64,000 nt of DNA from Pseudoalteromonas sp. GCY. Lineage in GTDB: Bacteria; Pseudomonadota; Gammaproteobacteria; Enterobacterales; Alteromonadaceae. The position numbers and the translations under genes were made by a program. This document shows positions 18,133-26,523 of this stretch, piece by piece (the stretch's first letter is position 1; the number at the start of each line of letters is the position of its first letter). The notes under the pieces are model-generated. The model did no database searches. It was not told the origin of the DNA and worked only from the letters and a program-made list of their open reading frames with translations. The stretch lies in NCBI RefSeq assembly GCF_016695175.1, contig NZ_CP068023.1, positions 1,627,501 to 1,691,500 of the forward strand, written 5' to 3'.

Positions 18133-19464
18133 TACCTCATACAATCCACCGCTAATAGCTGCATCAATGGTGTGTGTCTTAACCTTTAGTGCATTAATTA
18201 ATGTGTCTAACTCAATTCCTTTACCCTGATAACGCACCACAACCTTAATTGACTCTTCACCCTCACGCTTCACATAAAGCAGTTCGTTGCGTTCACGTTC
18301 CCATAGTACTTGAGCTTTTGGATCATTCATCAAAGTGCTTAACTCTGTATAGGCCTTTAGCGCTAAAGCTGTACCGTTTGCTTGGTGTTTCTCGCTATGC
18401 GCATGAGCCAGCGCGCGCTCAGATAAAATCAAAGTACGGGCCGCATCAATGCCCTTATCTTTAAGCTTTTGGCGAATGTCATCATTGAGAAATGACACCA
18501 CCGTTTTATGTTGTGGCCGTGGGCCAAACGCTCTAAGCCCAGCAGTATCGCCAGCAAGTTTTGCTGCTTGATACTGCTCTATACGCTCAATGCTTTTACG
18601 CGTCCACAGCTCAAATGCTTTAGCCCGTTCATCACTATTGTTGAGTGCTTGGATAGTTTCAGCGCGTAGCTGTGTGCTTTCCACTTTGCCTAGCTTCTGT
18701 GCCACGGCGACATCGGTGCCAAAGGCTGATTGGCCAGGCGAATAGGCCCAGCCCACATCTGGCGTCATCACATCACCACTAGGCAGTTTAATCCTAGCGT
18801 GCTCAGTGGTTTTAACTTCGCCAGATTCGCGGCTCACAATCTCTGCATCAAATTGCTGTACATAGCCGCTACCGTCTTCTACGGTTAAGCCACGCGCTTT
18901 TACTTGCTCTGCCGTGAGCGCACGAACGCGACAGCGACAACCCCAGCCATTGGGCGGGAATATGGTTTGCCAAATGGGGTCATCAAATCGAAAGACCTTG
19001 CCATGCAGCAGCCTATGTTCAGGCCGTGTTTGTGCATCATCAATAGCAACATACTGCCAATACGGATGCGTTTTACTGCGAGCCAACATGCGGCGATAGC
19101 GGCCACTCATATAGGCGGTTTGTAGATTGGTGCGGTAAATATTATTTAAGCGATAGGGGCTGCCCAGTTGAACGCTATCACCTTGCTCATTCTTGGTTTT
19201 TCCCCACCAACCAAGCTTTTGCAGCTCGGGCGTTAGCTGATCTCTAAATTGCTTTGCCGTTAAGCCTTCAGCAAGCGCCCTGTCGGTGTACTTGCGTATG
19301 GCCTCTAGTACTTCCATGCTTTGCACCCGCGCCACAGTAAATGCTTTGGCATGCGCCGTAGTCAGCACATCGTGCCATTCATCGCTGACGGTGTAGCCTT
19401 TAGATTTAAAGTACGCCACAGCATCCGCAGGCGGTTTATTAAAAGCAATACTGAGATCAATCAT
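18124..19464 (-). CDS. Head morphogenesis protein, Mu gpF / SPP1 gp7 family
   Basis: 446 residues. The N-terminal ~210 residues fit the SPP1 gp7-like minor head domain: YRTNLQTAYMSGRYRRML, then HPYWQYVAIDDAQTRPEHR and the GWGCRCRV motif. A C-terminal extension of ~200 residues carries a barnase-EndoU-ColicinE5/phage-type look in its last part (KTVVSFLNDDIRQKL), which is not certain. It acts in DNA packaging and head assembly at the portal. It overlaps the portal gene by 8 bases. Confidence 0.92.
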   Translation of the reverse strand: MIDLSIAFNKPPADAVAYFKSKGYTVSDEWHDVLTTAHAKAFTVARVQSMEVLEAIRKYTDRALAEGLTAKQFRDQLTPELQKLGWWGKTKNEQGDSVQLGSPYRLNNIYRTNLQTAYMSGRYRRMLARSKTHPYWQYVAIDDAQTRPEHRLLHGKVFRFDDPIWQTIFPPNGWGCRCRVRALTAEQVKARGLTVEDGSGYVQQFDAEIVSRESGEVKTTEHARIKLPSGDVMTPDVGWAYSPGQSAFGTDVAVAQKLGKVESTQLRAETIQALNNSDERAKAFELWTRKSIERIEQYQAAKLAGDTAGLRAFGPRPQHKTVVSFLNDDIRQKLKDKGIDAARTLILSERALAHAHSEKHQANGTALALKAYTELSTLMNDPKAQVLWERERNELLYVKREGEESIKVVVRYQGKGIELDTLINALKVKTHTIDAAISGGLYEVWR

Positions 19465-21016
19465 TGATCATGCCCCAAATCTCACTCACAAAAATCAGCT
19501 TGGTGAGCATTTCGGTTAGTTGGCCTTGGTCGATTGTGGGATAAAGCTCGGCAAGCTCAATAGCTGCCAGTTCTTCACTTTGGTTAAGTTTATCTAGCAG
19601 CGGTTGCAGTGTTGCTTTGTACTCTTCGCGCATATCGCCACTGGTGATTGCATCAATGGCAGTATCTAGCTCTGTTTGCGTGCTGCGTGTTTGGTATTCC
19701 GCATTAAGTGCGGCCACTGCTGTATTGAGTGCAGCGGTGTTATTGCCAGGCATCGGCTCGCTTGGCACTTCCAACACCGCTTCGCCTTCGCTTGGCTCAG
19801 GTATGTTCAAACGCTCATGCACCCATGTTTTAGGGATCTGCATTCCAAGGCTCACAAGCGAGCGCAGCGGATAAGCTAGATCGCGCATTTCATCACTAGT
19901 CGAGGTATCAAACTCAAAACGTGGCAACCGGCGATTACCGTTGTACGATTTGCCATTCAGTGCGTACATAGGGTAGATCACATCGCGGTTTATGGTCTGC
20001 TCAAGCTGGTGTAAATCGCTAAGTGTGATGTCCTCTTTTACTTCCTGGTGGACACTACCAAGGGCATTTGTGCTGGTTTTACCGTCCGCTTGGCTTGTCA
20101 GCGTGCCGCCTAACACCGCTTTAGACTGAGTTAGTTCACACCACCGGATCATACTTTCAAACGGATCTGCTTGGCCGTTAGCTGCACTTTGAAAATCAAT
20201 TTCCATTCCACGCGGTATGATACCGCCAGCGTTATGGCCAATTGCCATCACTGCGCGCAGAAGCGTGGCTTTCTCTGCATCGGTTGCGCCACTGGGGTAT
20301 TTGCCCACTCGCACAGGTAAGCCATAAATCTCTAAAAACTCCGCTAAGTCTCGTACGCTAAAATTCTTAAATAGGAATGGCCAAGCAAGTACTGACAGCA
20401 AACCTGCACGATGCACATAGCCACTCTTAGATTTATGAATATGCAGCGCCCAGCCAAATGGATTCAACGCTTCGCCTTCGTCGCTGCTGTCATTAAGCAT
20501 AATGCGATTAAAGTCTGCGGGGTGGGTTTTAAATATGTTTTGGTCTCGGTATGCGTAACCTGTGATCAACTGCTGCTTCTCGATGTAGTCCCATTGCAAC
20601 TCGTTGGCACAAAAGCCTTTTAGCATGGCGTCTGTTAAATCAAATTTAAAATCCGTAAACCAAGTCGCATCCTCTAAGACCTCGGCGATCATTTCTGCGT
20701 CGCGCTTTTCAGCGGTTGAGGCATTACGAGGGGGCTTAATTTTCCAATCAAACCCAAGCACAGCGCGGCGGCGTTTACCCAGTTCGCAGCTTATGTGGCC
20801 GTCTTTGTCCTCAACATCTTTGGCCAAGTCGGCCATCGCAGCCAAATTGCCTTCTTCCGCTTCTTTCAGCAAGCTGGCCAGCTTTGCAGGGGTTAGTCCT
20901 TGCGTTGGGTGTTCAGCATATTGCCTAAGCAACATGCCCACTTGGGCATTGTCTTCGGTTTGATTTTTATCTAGTTTATTAACTGATAGCGGATCGCCAT
21001 TAATGTCTACTAGCAT
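19457..21016 (-). CDS. Portal protein, Mu gp29 family (DUF935)
   Basis: 519 residues, full length for the DUF935 family. Diagnostic stretches are GHISCELGKRRRAVLGFDW near residue 75, the LKGFCANELQWDYI segment, and FLEIYGLPVRVGKYPSGA followed by KAVLGGTLTSQADGK. It forms the dodecameric ring through which DNA enters the head. The order terminase large - small frame - portal - gpF matches Mu except for the added 51-residue gene upstream. Confidence 0.95.
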   Translation of the reverse strand: MLVDINGDPLSVNKLDKNQTEDNAQVGMLLRQYAEHPTQGLTPAKLASLLKEAEEGNLAAMADLAKDVEDKDGHISCELGKRRRAVLGFDWKIKPPRNASTAEKRDAEMIAEVLEDATWFTDFKFDLTDAMLKGFCANELQWDYIEKQQLITGYAYRDQNIFKTHPADFNRIMLNDSSDEGEALNPFGWALHIHKSKSGYVHRAGLLSVLAWPFLFKNFSVRDLAEFLEIYGLPVRVGKYPSGATDAEKATLLRAVMAIGHNAGGIIPRGMEIDFQSAANGQADPFESMIRWCELTQSKAVLGGTLTSQADGKTSTNALGSVHQEVKEDITLSDLHQLEQTINRDVIYPMYALNGKSYNGNRRLPRFEFDTSTSDEMRDLAYPLRSLVSLGMQIPKTWVHERLNIPEPSEGEAVLEVPSEPMPGNNTAALNTAVAALNAEYQTRSTQTELDTAIDAITSGDMREEYKATLQPLLDKLNQSEELAAIELAELYPTIDQGQLTEMLTKLIFVSEIWGMIND

Positions 21017-21165
21017 AGTTTTACTCGCAAAATAGGTTTGATTGATACCACGTATACATCGAGGTCAAGGGTGTAGCGCTCTGCGGCTTCATAGCTTGGG
21101 GCTTCAATATCGATAAAGTCGCTATCGATGGTAAAGGCATATTCGAACTTGATACGCCAGCGCAT
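21010..21165 (-). CDS. 51-residue protein between terminase and portal
   Basis: A small open frame starts at ATG 21165, sharing the A of the terminase TAA stop (TAATG), and ends 7 bases inside the portal gene. The product begins MRWRIKFEYAFTIDSDFIDIE and is mixed beta/acidic with no membrane helix. The coupling at both ends and filling of the whole gap argue that it is real. Function is unknown. Confidence 0.7.
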   Translation of the reverse strand: MRWRIKFEYAFTIDSDFIDIEAPSYEAAERYTLDLDVYVVSIKPILRVKLC

Positions 21166-22823
21166 TACCAGCACCCCGCGCCCTGAAAACTGCCTAGGTC
21201 GTCGTAGTTAAAGTCGTTGCTGCCACTTTTGCTTGGTAGCGGGGTAAACTCAATGGCGCTGCCATCCATCCAACTGGCGCGGTTGGCCATGGCTAAACCC
21301 ACCGCAAAGTCGCCGTGGCGCTGGCGGCCGTCACTGCCTTTTTCTGAGCCTTTATCAATTTTTGGGGTGCCGTTACGCACCGAGATTTTTTGCATGTCGC
21401 CCAAGATGTCTTGGTGCTTAGGGATGAGTATGTTTTGGTCTTCAAACTCGGCTTTTAGCTTGGGCATCCACTCCCTGTACCAATTGTCGTTAAGCATGAC
21501 TTGCTCAACCATTTCTGTGCCGTAATGCAGTGCTGCGGCTTCGGCCAAGTAGCCACCGTTACCCGTGGCGTCAAACGCTAAACCTTGTAAACGCGGCAAG
21601 CGCTGGGTGAGGTAAAGCATAATGTAACGCTGGGCATCGTAAGTTAGGTTAGTTAGCTCAACCACGAACGGCACGCGTTTAGCCAATGCTTTACTGATTT
21701 CGAGAGGCACAAACACCGATAAATCCCCACTGCGGGCGAAGTCTTCCCCAAAGCTGTGGTTTAGCTCGGGGTTAAGTTTGTTCAGTTCAGGGTCTAACTG
21801 CTCGGCTATCCAGTCATCAATAAACTGTTGGCGGCGGGCTTCAGGCCAGCCCATAAAATCGCTAGGGGCTTCAAGGCGTAAAATTGGGATGGTGTTCACC
21901 ATCGCCGCTTCAATCAAGGTGCGGCCAATGTAGGCACCACCGCCTTTTTTCGGCTCACAAAAATACTCTTCCCGGGCATCTTCTTGACTGGCTGTGTCAT
22001 TGAGTAAGTCATCAATCCACTTGCTCTCGGCTTCTCGTGTCCATTTCTTTTTCTGACGCTGACAAATACGTTGATATAGCCCTTCTTTGCACGCGTCAGC
22101 TAGGGTAATGGTATGCACTGAGTAGCGTTTTTTACCCGCGCGGCTATCTTGAATTAACTCATTGAATAGGTTGTCTACGCCATTGTGCGTGCTGATCAAA
22201 CGCACTTTAGCGCCCCACATGGTGAGTGCGAGTGCGGCCTTTAATACTTCCGCTAGTCGGTCATGGAATGCAGCTTCGTCAATGGTTACGTTACCTTGCA
22301 TACCACGCAAGTTTGCGGGGTTAGAGCTGAGCGCTTGGATTTTAAAGCCACTGGCAAAGTAAATAACAAAGGTTAAGATCTCTTTGCCGTCTTGGCCGTC
22401 GTCAATAAACAACTCTTCTTGAATATCACCAGCAGCCTTGTTAAATGCTTTGGCCCACATGGCCGCCGCTTCAATAAACTCGCGGGCCATTTCTTTGTTC
22501 GAGCCAACATAAAAATGGTTAGTACCTTGGGCATCTTTGCTTTTACTGGCTTCTAGCACAGCGTCGGCAGCCTCAGCCCATGTAATACCTGTACGGCGAC
22601 TCTTTTCTGCAATTTTTAGTGGTGATTGATCAGCTATCCAGCGCTTTTGATAGCCTAGTAGTAGCTCGTTAGGATCAAATGGTATGAATATCGGCAGGCC
22701 GAATTTTTTTTCATACTCGTCGCATTGCTCTAATTTTTGCTGTAAATCAGATAGCGCAATCTCTGCAACATGCTCTAGTTCTTCAGCTTGAATGCGCTTC
22801 GTTTTATCAACAATATCAGCCAT
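21165..22823 (-). CDS. Terminase large subunit, Mu gp28 family
   Basis: 552 residues. The ATPase part contains the EKSRRTGITWAEAADAVL motif (Walker A-like, near 94) and VTIDEAAFHD (Walker B, near 195). The nuclease part begins around 355 with SFGEDFARSGDLSVFVPLE and continues through GLAFDATGNGGYLAEA. It cuts and packages phage plus flanking host DNA by the headful mode in Mu-like phages. It sits directly downstream of the gp27-like small subunit. Confidence 0.95.
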   Translation of the reverse strand: MADIVDKTKRIQAEELEHVAEIALSDLQQKLEQCDEYEKKFGLPIFIPFDPNELLLGYQKRWIADQSPLKIAEKSRRTGITWAEAADAVLEASKSKDAQGTNHFYVGSNKEMAREFIEAAAMWAKAFNKAAGDIQEELFIDDGQDGKEILTFVIYFASGFKIQALSSNPANLRGMQGNVTIDEAAFHDRLAEVLKAALALTMWGAKVRLISTHNGVDNLFNELIQDSRAGKKRYSVHTITLADACKEGLYQRICQRQKKKWTREAESKWIDDLLNDTASQEDAREEYFCEPKKGGGAYIGRTLIEAAMVNTIPILRLEAPSDFMGWPEARRQQFIDDWIAEQLDPELNKLNPELNHSFGEDFARSGDLSVFVPLEISKALAKRVPFVVELTNLTYDAQRYIMLYLTQRLPRLQGLAFDATGNGGYLAEAAALHYGTEMVEQVMLNDNWYREWMPKLKAEFEDQNILIPKHQDILGDMQKISVRNGTPKIDKGSEKGSDGRQRHGDFAVGLAMANRASWMDGSAIEFTPLPSKSGSNDFNYDDLGSFQGAGCW

Positions 22824-23404
22824 TACGCAATACCCAATATTTGGTTTTTAATGAGCTGAGCACCCTCAGCGGTTAGGCCCGCCTGTATGGCGCTTTCTTC
22901 AACCTTTGCGGCTGCTTCTTCAGCGAACGCTTTACGTATATCTTTTTCACGTTGATGCACTTTCATGGCGGTTTCTTCTAGCCACTTGGTTGAGCGCATT
23001 ACTTCTTTGATTTCACCAATATCTATGTCGGCGTCTTCGTCGGGGTTCATCAACTGGCGTTGCATGGCTTTAAACAACTGAGTTCGGCCCATTTCTAAAA
23101 TGAGTTTTGACGTTTCGCCCATCGGCTTGTCGCCCAGTTCTGCAACCAGTGCTTTGGTCGCGGCTTGCGTTTCACGCAGTTGTTTACCTATAGCTTCCGT
23201 CTTTTGTGCATGGCGACTTAGGCCACTGCGCGAAATAGTCGCCTCCTCATCCATGCCCGCATCGAGGATCAGCTGATTTACAGCAACCAAAATATCAGCT
23301 TGTGAATTGCCACTATCGCGTAGCATTTCATCAAGCCGCTTTTTTATCTCGTCCGGCAAAGCGTCAATCTTACTGGGTTTGCCTCTGCGTACAGCATCAC
23401 TCAT
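22823..23404 (-). CDS. Mu gp27-like putative small terminase (DUF3486)
   Basis: 193 residues with the DUF3486 pattern: RGKPSKIDALPDEIKKRLDEML at the N-terminus, ISRSGLSRHAQKTE as a helix-turn-helix, then a long helical region. It is thought to recognise DNA for packaging. It overlaps the large subunit by one base. Confidence 0.92.
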   Translation of the reverse strand: MSDAVRRGKPSKIDALPDEIKKRLDEMLRDSGNSQADILVAVNQLILDAGMDEEATISRSGLSRHAQKTEAIGKQLRETQAATKALVAELGDKPMGETSKLILEMGRTQLFKAMQRQLMNPDEDADIDIGEIKEVMRSTKWLEETAMKVHQREKDIRKAFAEEAAAKVEESAIQAGLTAEGAQLIKNQILGIA

Positions 23405-23406
23405 AG

Positions 23407-23709
23407 CTATAAACTCCGAGGTGCTGGGCGTTTAATGCCTGGTACTGTGCTGGTGCCTTCAGCTACATCAATGCCAGCGCTCGTAATGCGTGCAACCCAT
23501 GTATTCTCGCTGAGCTTTTCGTTTTTAATGTAGCCGTTTTGTTCCAGCCAATTCAGCAGGGTTTTAAGCTGGTCGAGGCTACAGCCGAGGCCAAAGCGCT
23601 TCAGCACATCTCGCAACATGCTAGTGTTTGCGCCATAGTCCGCAGACTCTTTAAGCGCAATCAAAATACTGATCCGTTGGTGTTCAGCTTGTACTTCATG
23701 CATCGCCAT
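23407..23709 (-). CDS. Mu gp26-like winged-helix protein
   Basis: 100 residues, related to the VpaChn25_0724-type family found in this position of Mu-like phages. The sequence is a compact winged helix: LKESADYGANTSMLRDVLKRF, then LDQLKTLLNWLEQNGYI and a TSAGIDVAEG wing. It may act in packaging or late gene control; no function is established. It is coupled to both neighbours. Confidence 0.85.
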   Translation of the reverse strand: MAMHEVQAEHQRISILIALKESADYGANTSMLRDVLKRFGLGCSLDQLKTLLNWLEQNGYIKNEKLSENTWVARITSAGIDVAEGTSTVPGIKRPAPRSL

Positions 23710-24154
23710 TGCGTTTCTCTCTTAGTTCGTTTTCCATCAGCAAATCTGTGAGCTTTTGCACATTACTCAGCCCCGGCTTTACCGATTCAATGTTGGTGTT
23801 TAGTCGCTCAATTTTTAGCTCAAGGTCGTGTAAGTCGTCGGTTGTAGGCATTTTCTCAATGCGTCGTTCAAGCTCTCGCACATCATCACTCACCGCACGT
23901 TTTACTTCCGCTAGCTGTTCTTGCAGTTCGCTTTTGTGCGCCCCCAGCTGCTCGTGTAACTCGGTTTTATGTTTGCTGAGCTGGTTTTGCACGTTTGTTT
24001 GCGTGTCGCTAACCTGTTGCTGGGCGGCCGATTTATAGCTGTTAAATTCTTTGCGTGAGGGGAACCGTACATACAAAAATGCCATGATGAATACACCCAT
24101 CACACCGAGCGCCCACACAATCACGGTTTGCCATTTTTGAAAAAACTCATACAT
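23696..24154 (-). CDS. Mu gp25-like membrane-anchored coiled coil (DUF2730)
   Basis: 152 residues. One N-terminal transmembrane helix (about 10-30, WALGVMGVFIMAFLYV) is followed by a ~115-residue coiled coil with near-repeats HKTELHEQLGAHKSELQEQL. This is the DUF2730 layout. It lies in the lysis-to-packaging transition. The topology resembles an inner-membrane spanin or a membrane-tethered lysis accessory, and no other spanin is evident in the cluster, but that role is inference. Confidence 0.85.
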   Translation of the reverse strand: MYEFFQKWQTVIVWALGVMGVFIMAFLYVRFPSRKEFNSYKSAAQQQVSDTQTNVQNQLSKHKTELHEQLGAHKSELQEQLAEVKRAVSDDVRELERRIEKMPTTDDLHDLELKIERLNTNIESVKPGLSNVQKLTDLLMENELREKRNGDA

Positions 24155-24156
24155 GG

Positions 24157-24378
24157 TTAAACTCCATTTACTCGTTGTCTGCGCTCAATCAGCGATTGGC
24201 AATCAACACAGGTTGTACAGTTGTGAATGGCAGCCTTTCTGGCCTGTGGTATTTCAATGCCGCACTCGATGCATTCATCTAGGTCTACGTCAGCGCCTGC
24301 AAATTGTTTACTGTGCTCCGCTAGTTTGCGGCTCATTGACTCATCAATGATTTGCTGCGCTTTATCAGCGATGTCCAT
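24157..24378 (-). CDS. TraR/DksA-type C4 zinc-finger protein
   Basis: 73 residues. The pattern CIECGIEI (Cys pair) and CTTCVDCQ (Cys pair) in the C-terminal half is the DksA/TraR zinc finger, preceded by a short N-terminal helix as in phage TraR-like proteins. Such proteins bind the RNA polymerase secondary channel and mimic ppGpp/DksA. It sits in the late operon downstream of the holin. Confidence 0.93.
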   Translation of the reverse strand: MDIADKAQQIIDESMSRKLAEHSKQFAGADVDLDECIECGIEIPQARKAAIHNCTTCVDCQSLIERRQRVNGV

Positions 24379-24817
24379 CTTTTGGTTTCCTTAGATTTTG
24401 AATGGCTGAAGCAGCCATGCTTTTAACACCCGGGGCGGCTTTCTCAACGGTGCGCCCAATTACATAGCCGCCAATGCCGAGCTGTAGCAGTTCCCACGCT
24501 TGCTCGCTGAGCCTAAACGCCAGCACGCCGAAAGAGTCCAGCACAATGAGCACCAAGAACGTCAGCATGGTGATAGGTCGCCAGCAGCGTTGCAGGCGGC
24601 TTTCGCCTTTGGCTTCAGCGGTAATAATTTGAGATTGCGCAGCCAGCACTTGCCCTTGTAGCTCAACAATTCTGCCCTCAAGGGCCAATACCTGCGCATG
24701 GCGCTGGTTGTCGATTTTTGCAAGTTCATTAGCAAGCTGTTGCCGCTCTTCATCGGATGTAAAAACATCATCCAATAGATTGCTAACCACTGTGCCTAGT
24801 CTTACCCAATCACTCAT
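24365..24817 (-). CDS. Holin (3-TM family)
   Basis: 150 residues from MSDWV at 24817, chosen because it overlaps the upstream gene's stop and fits the family start. A further upstream ATG exists at 24841. A long N-terminal coiled region (about 20-75) precedes hydrophobic helices near 82-105 and 115-132 and a basic tail, as in the Holin_3TMs-type family. It would open the inner membrane for the endolysin two genes upstream. Confidence 0.82.
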   Translation of the reverse strand: MSDWVRLGTVVSNLLDDVFTSDEERQQLANELAKIDNQRHAQVLALEGRIVELQGQVLAAQSQIITAEAKGESRLQRCWRPITMLTFLVLIVLDSFGVLAFRLSEQAWELLQLGIGGYVIGRTVEKAAPGVKSMAASAIQNLRKPKDGHR

Positions 24818-25085
24818 GGCGCGCTCCAAATGTCTCAGCAAGGCGCTGTCGCACTTGTTGATAGGTGTTATGGCCGTTTAGTCGGCACTGGATATCTGTC
24901 TCACAAACAGACTGCCAACCACGTTTGAATTTGGACTGCATCGTGCCGTCGTAGCTGTGCAGCGGTATTTGGTTGGCATCAAATGGCTCGCCGTTCTGGT
25001 GTGCGGCAACCTCAGCCTTTAATCGTTTTATGCGGCCTTGTTTATAGCTCCACTCCCAGTTACGCCCCACGGTACACCTCGGCAT
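24810..25085 (-). CDS. Unknown lysis-cassette protein
   Basis: 91 residues between the endolysin and the holin, overlapping the first by 26 bases and the second by 8. It is basic, with three cysteines (positions 4, 61 and 67), a KQGRIKRLKAEVAAHQNG helix and no clear membrane segment or signal peptide. It does not look like a spanin. The coupling shows it is expressed with lysis genes; function unknown. Confidence 0.72.
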   Translation of the reverse strand: MPRCTVGRNWEWSYKQGRIKRLKAEVAAHQNGEPFDANQIPLHSYDGTMQSKFKRGWQSVCETDIQCRLNGHNTYQQVRQRLAETFGARHE

Positions 25086-25653
25086 AACAGCGTTCGGTAA
25101 TGTGGCTTAGGCGGTTCATCCAACCATTTAGGTTAGGGATTTGGCTATTGTCATCTAGGCAAATGCGCGCATATTTACGGGCGCGGCGGCTGATCAGCTG
25201 GCTAATAAACAGGTTAGGTAAAATTGACTGACATTTTTTGAGTGTACGTGAGCCAAATACGCCATCCACCTCAGCATCTGCAATGCGTTGTACTATTCGT
25301 GTAATGCCGCTTAGTCCATGTTGTACGGAGCCATCCAAGAGCATGAGTGCTACGCCGCTGTTTAACTCATCGCAGTGCATCGGCTCCCAATAGTCGCGAT
25401 AGTACAGTCGTATAGCATGGTCAATGGTGAGGTTGGCGATATCGAGTCGAGGGTATGCGAGCTGGCTAATGCCAAATTTAGTTAGGCCGCCACGGTCAGA
25501 CGCAACATCGTTTAGGCCGCCATCGTCACGCAAGCCGCCCTCTAAATACAAAATGGTTAATACGCTACGGCTAAACGCATCACTGTAGCCACGCAACGCA
25601 GCGGCAATATTGGGTAGTTGGCGGTAATGTTCGAGTTGTTGAGGTGTGATCAT
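25060..25653 (-). CDS. Endolysin, GH108 N-acetylmuramidase
   Basis: 197 residues. The catalytic EGG motif (Glu38 in LYLEGGLRDDGG) and DRGGLTKFGIS near 53-63 mark glycoside hydrolase family 108. The C-terminal half (VDGVFGSRTLKKC) is the associated peptidoglycan-binding-3 region. It cleaves the murein glycan strand at lysis. No signal peptide is seen, so it depends on the holin. It is the first gene after the late-promoter repeat at 25702, matching Plys in Mu. Confidence 0.95.
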   Translation of the reverse strand: MITPQQLEHYRQLPNIAAALRGYSDAFSRSVLTILYLEGGLRDDGGLNDVASDRGGLTKFGISQLAYPRLDIANLTIDHAIRLYYRDYWEPMHCDELNSGVALMLLDGSVQHGLSGITRIVQRIADAEVDGVFGSRTLKKCQSILPNLFISQLISRRARKYARICLDDNSQIPNLNGWMNRLSHITERCYAEVYRGA

Positions 25654-25701
25654 TTGGCATCTCCATCAGGCTGTGCTGATAGAGTGCCAATAGCGTTGGT
25701 G

Positions 25702-25727
25702 AGTGTATTTTAAACTGGATTAAAAAA
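25702..25727 (-). promoter_or_regulatory. Putative late promoter upstream of endolysin (26-bp repeat, copy B)
   Basis: Identical over 26 bases to 15773-15798 and in the same orientation, 49 bases before the endolysin start. The region between it and the start also shares GTGCCA with copy A. It is the expected site for the main late promoter activated by Mor. Confidence 0.72.
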
Positions 25728-26141
25728 TTACAGCAGCTCTTGCACGCTACTTAAGCCAGTGCCACTGTGATTTAAGAAACAAGAGGAATGCGTTGTGCCG
25801 TCATAGGCCCCATAACTGTTTTTTGCTTTGACCTCCAATCTAAGCACTTGTCTTGCTCCACTGCTGTCATGTGTCCATATTTTTCTATAGCTAACAAGTT
25901 GTACCGAGTCAGGATCTTTCCAAGCACGATTTTCTTTGACGTAAGCGAGGCATTCTTCAACCAATTTGTCAGGCGATGGCCTAGTGCTTGGTGCGTTACT
26001 TCTTACTTTTACTTTTTCAGCATCTTTAGCACATGGCCTATCACTATATGTTATTACACCATCTACGTCGCATTTGTAGACTTCAAACGCAAGGGTAGAA
26101 CTACTGACGCAAAGAATAAGTGGGATCATCATTAATTTCAT
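25728..26141 (-). CDS. Secreted DUF4124-type protein, prophage cargo
   Basis: 137 residues. A signal peptide (MKLMMIPLILCVSSSTLAF, cleaved near 19) precedes a DUF4124-like motif, VYKCDVDGVITYSDRPCAKD, with the paired cysteines usual in the family. The rest contains a third and fourth Cys that could form a second disulfide. It should act in the periplasm. Its stop abuts the late promoter repeat, so it lies outside the late operon proper and must have its own promoter in 26142-26240. This suggests expression in the lysogen. Confidence 0.83.
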   Translation of the reverse strand: MKLMMIPLILCVSSSTLAFEVYKCDVDGVITYSDRPCAKDAEKVKVRSNAPSTRPSPDKLVEECLAYVKENRAWKDPDSVQLVSYRKIWTHDSSGARQVLRLEVKAKNSYGAYDGTTHSSCFLNHSGTGLSSVQELL

Positions 26142-26241
26142 AAAACTATCCTTAGTTAGGTTGGCTTTTTAATATAAGCGAAAAAACCGATAAGTAAAAA
26201 GGCTTTTAAGTAAATTTGTTAACATAAGGTATCAATAAATA

Positions 26242-26263
26242 ACCAGATATCTGGTGTTTTTTT
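26242..26263 (+). terminator. Palindrome followed by T run
   Basis: ACCAGATATCTGGT is followed by G and seven Ts on the + strand. It looks like a small intrinsic terminator, although no rightward gene lies before it. It shares AGATATCT with the repressor operators, so it could instead be a regulatory site for the leftward DUF4124 gene. The rest of 26142-26523 is AT-rich and holds the promoter described next. Confidence 0.45.
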
Positions 26264-26359
26264 CACAACGAATCCTGGTCCACTTTCAAAGAGTAACGCT
26301 AAATTCGTGCGCTCTGTCGCAAATCATTACAATTATTCCGAAAATAAACACAAAACTGT

Positions 26360-26387
26360 TTGCCTAACATTTGGCAAATGTTATAGT
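26360..26387 (+). promoter_or_regulatory. Promoter of the GG-peptide operon with palindromic operator
   Basis: TTGCCT (26360-26365), a 16-base spacer and TATAGT (26382-26387) form a rightward promoter. The spacer is nearly filled by the perfect 9+1+9 palindrome TAACATTTGGCAAATGTTA (26365-26383). A repressor bound there would block the promoter. The arrangement parallels the phage early promoter at 27971 but the operator sequence differs. Confidence 0.6.
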
Positions 26388-26523
26388 TGAGTTAATGGAT
26401 TGAGTAACCAGTAGTAACGTAGCACGGACAGCCACGGCATCCGTTCCCATTTTTAATCTAAGTTAAAGATTATTTCTCAATTTTGCTGCTATGCTGTGTG
26501 CTCTATTTCAAAGGAGCAAAACC

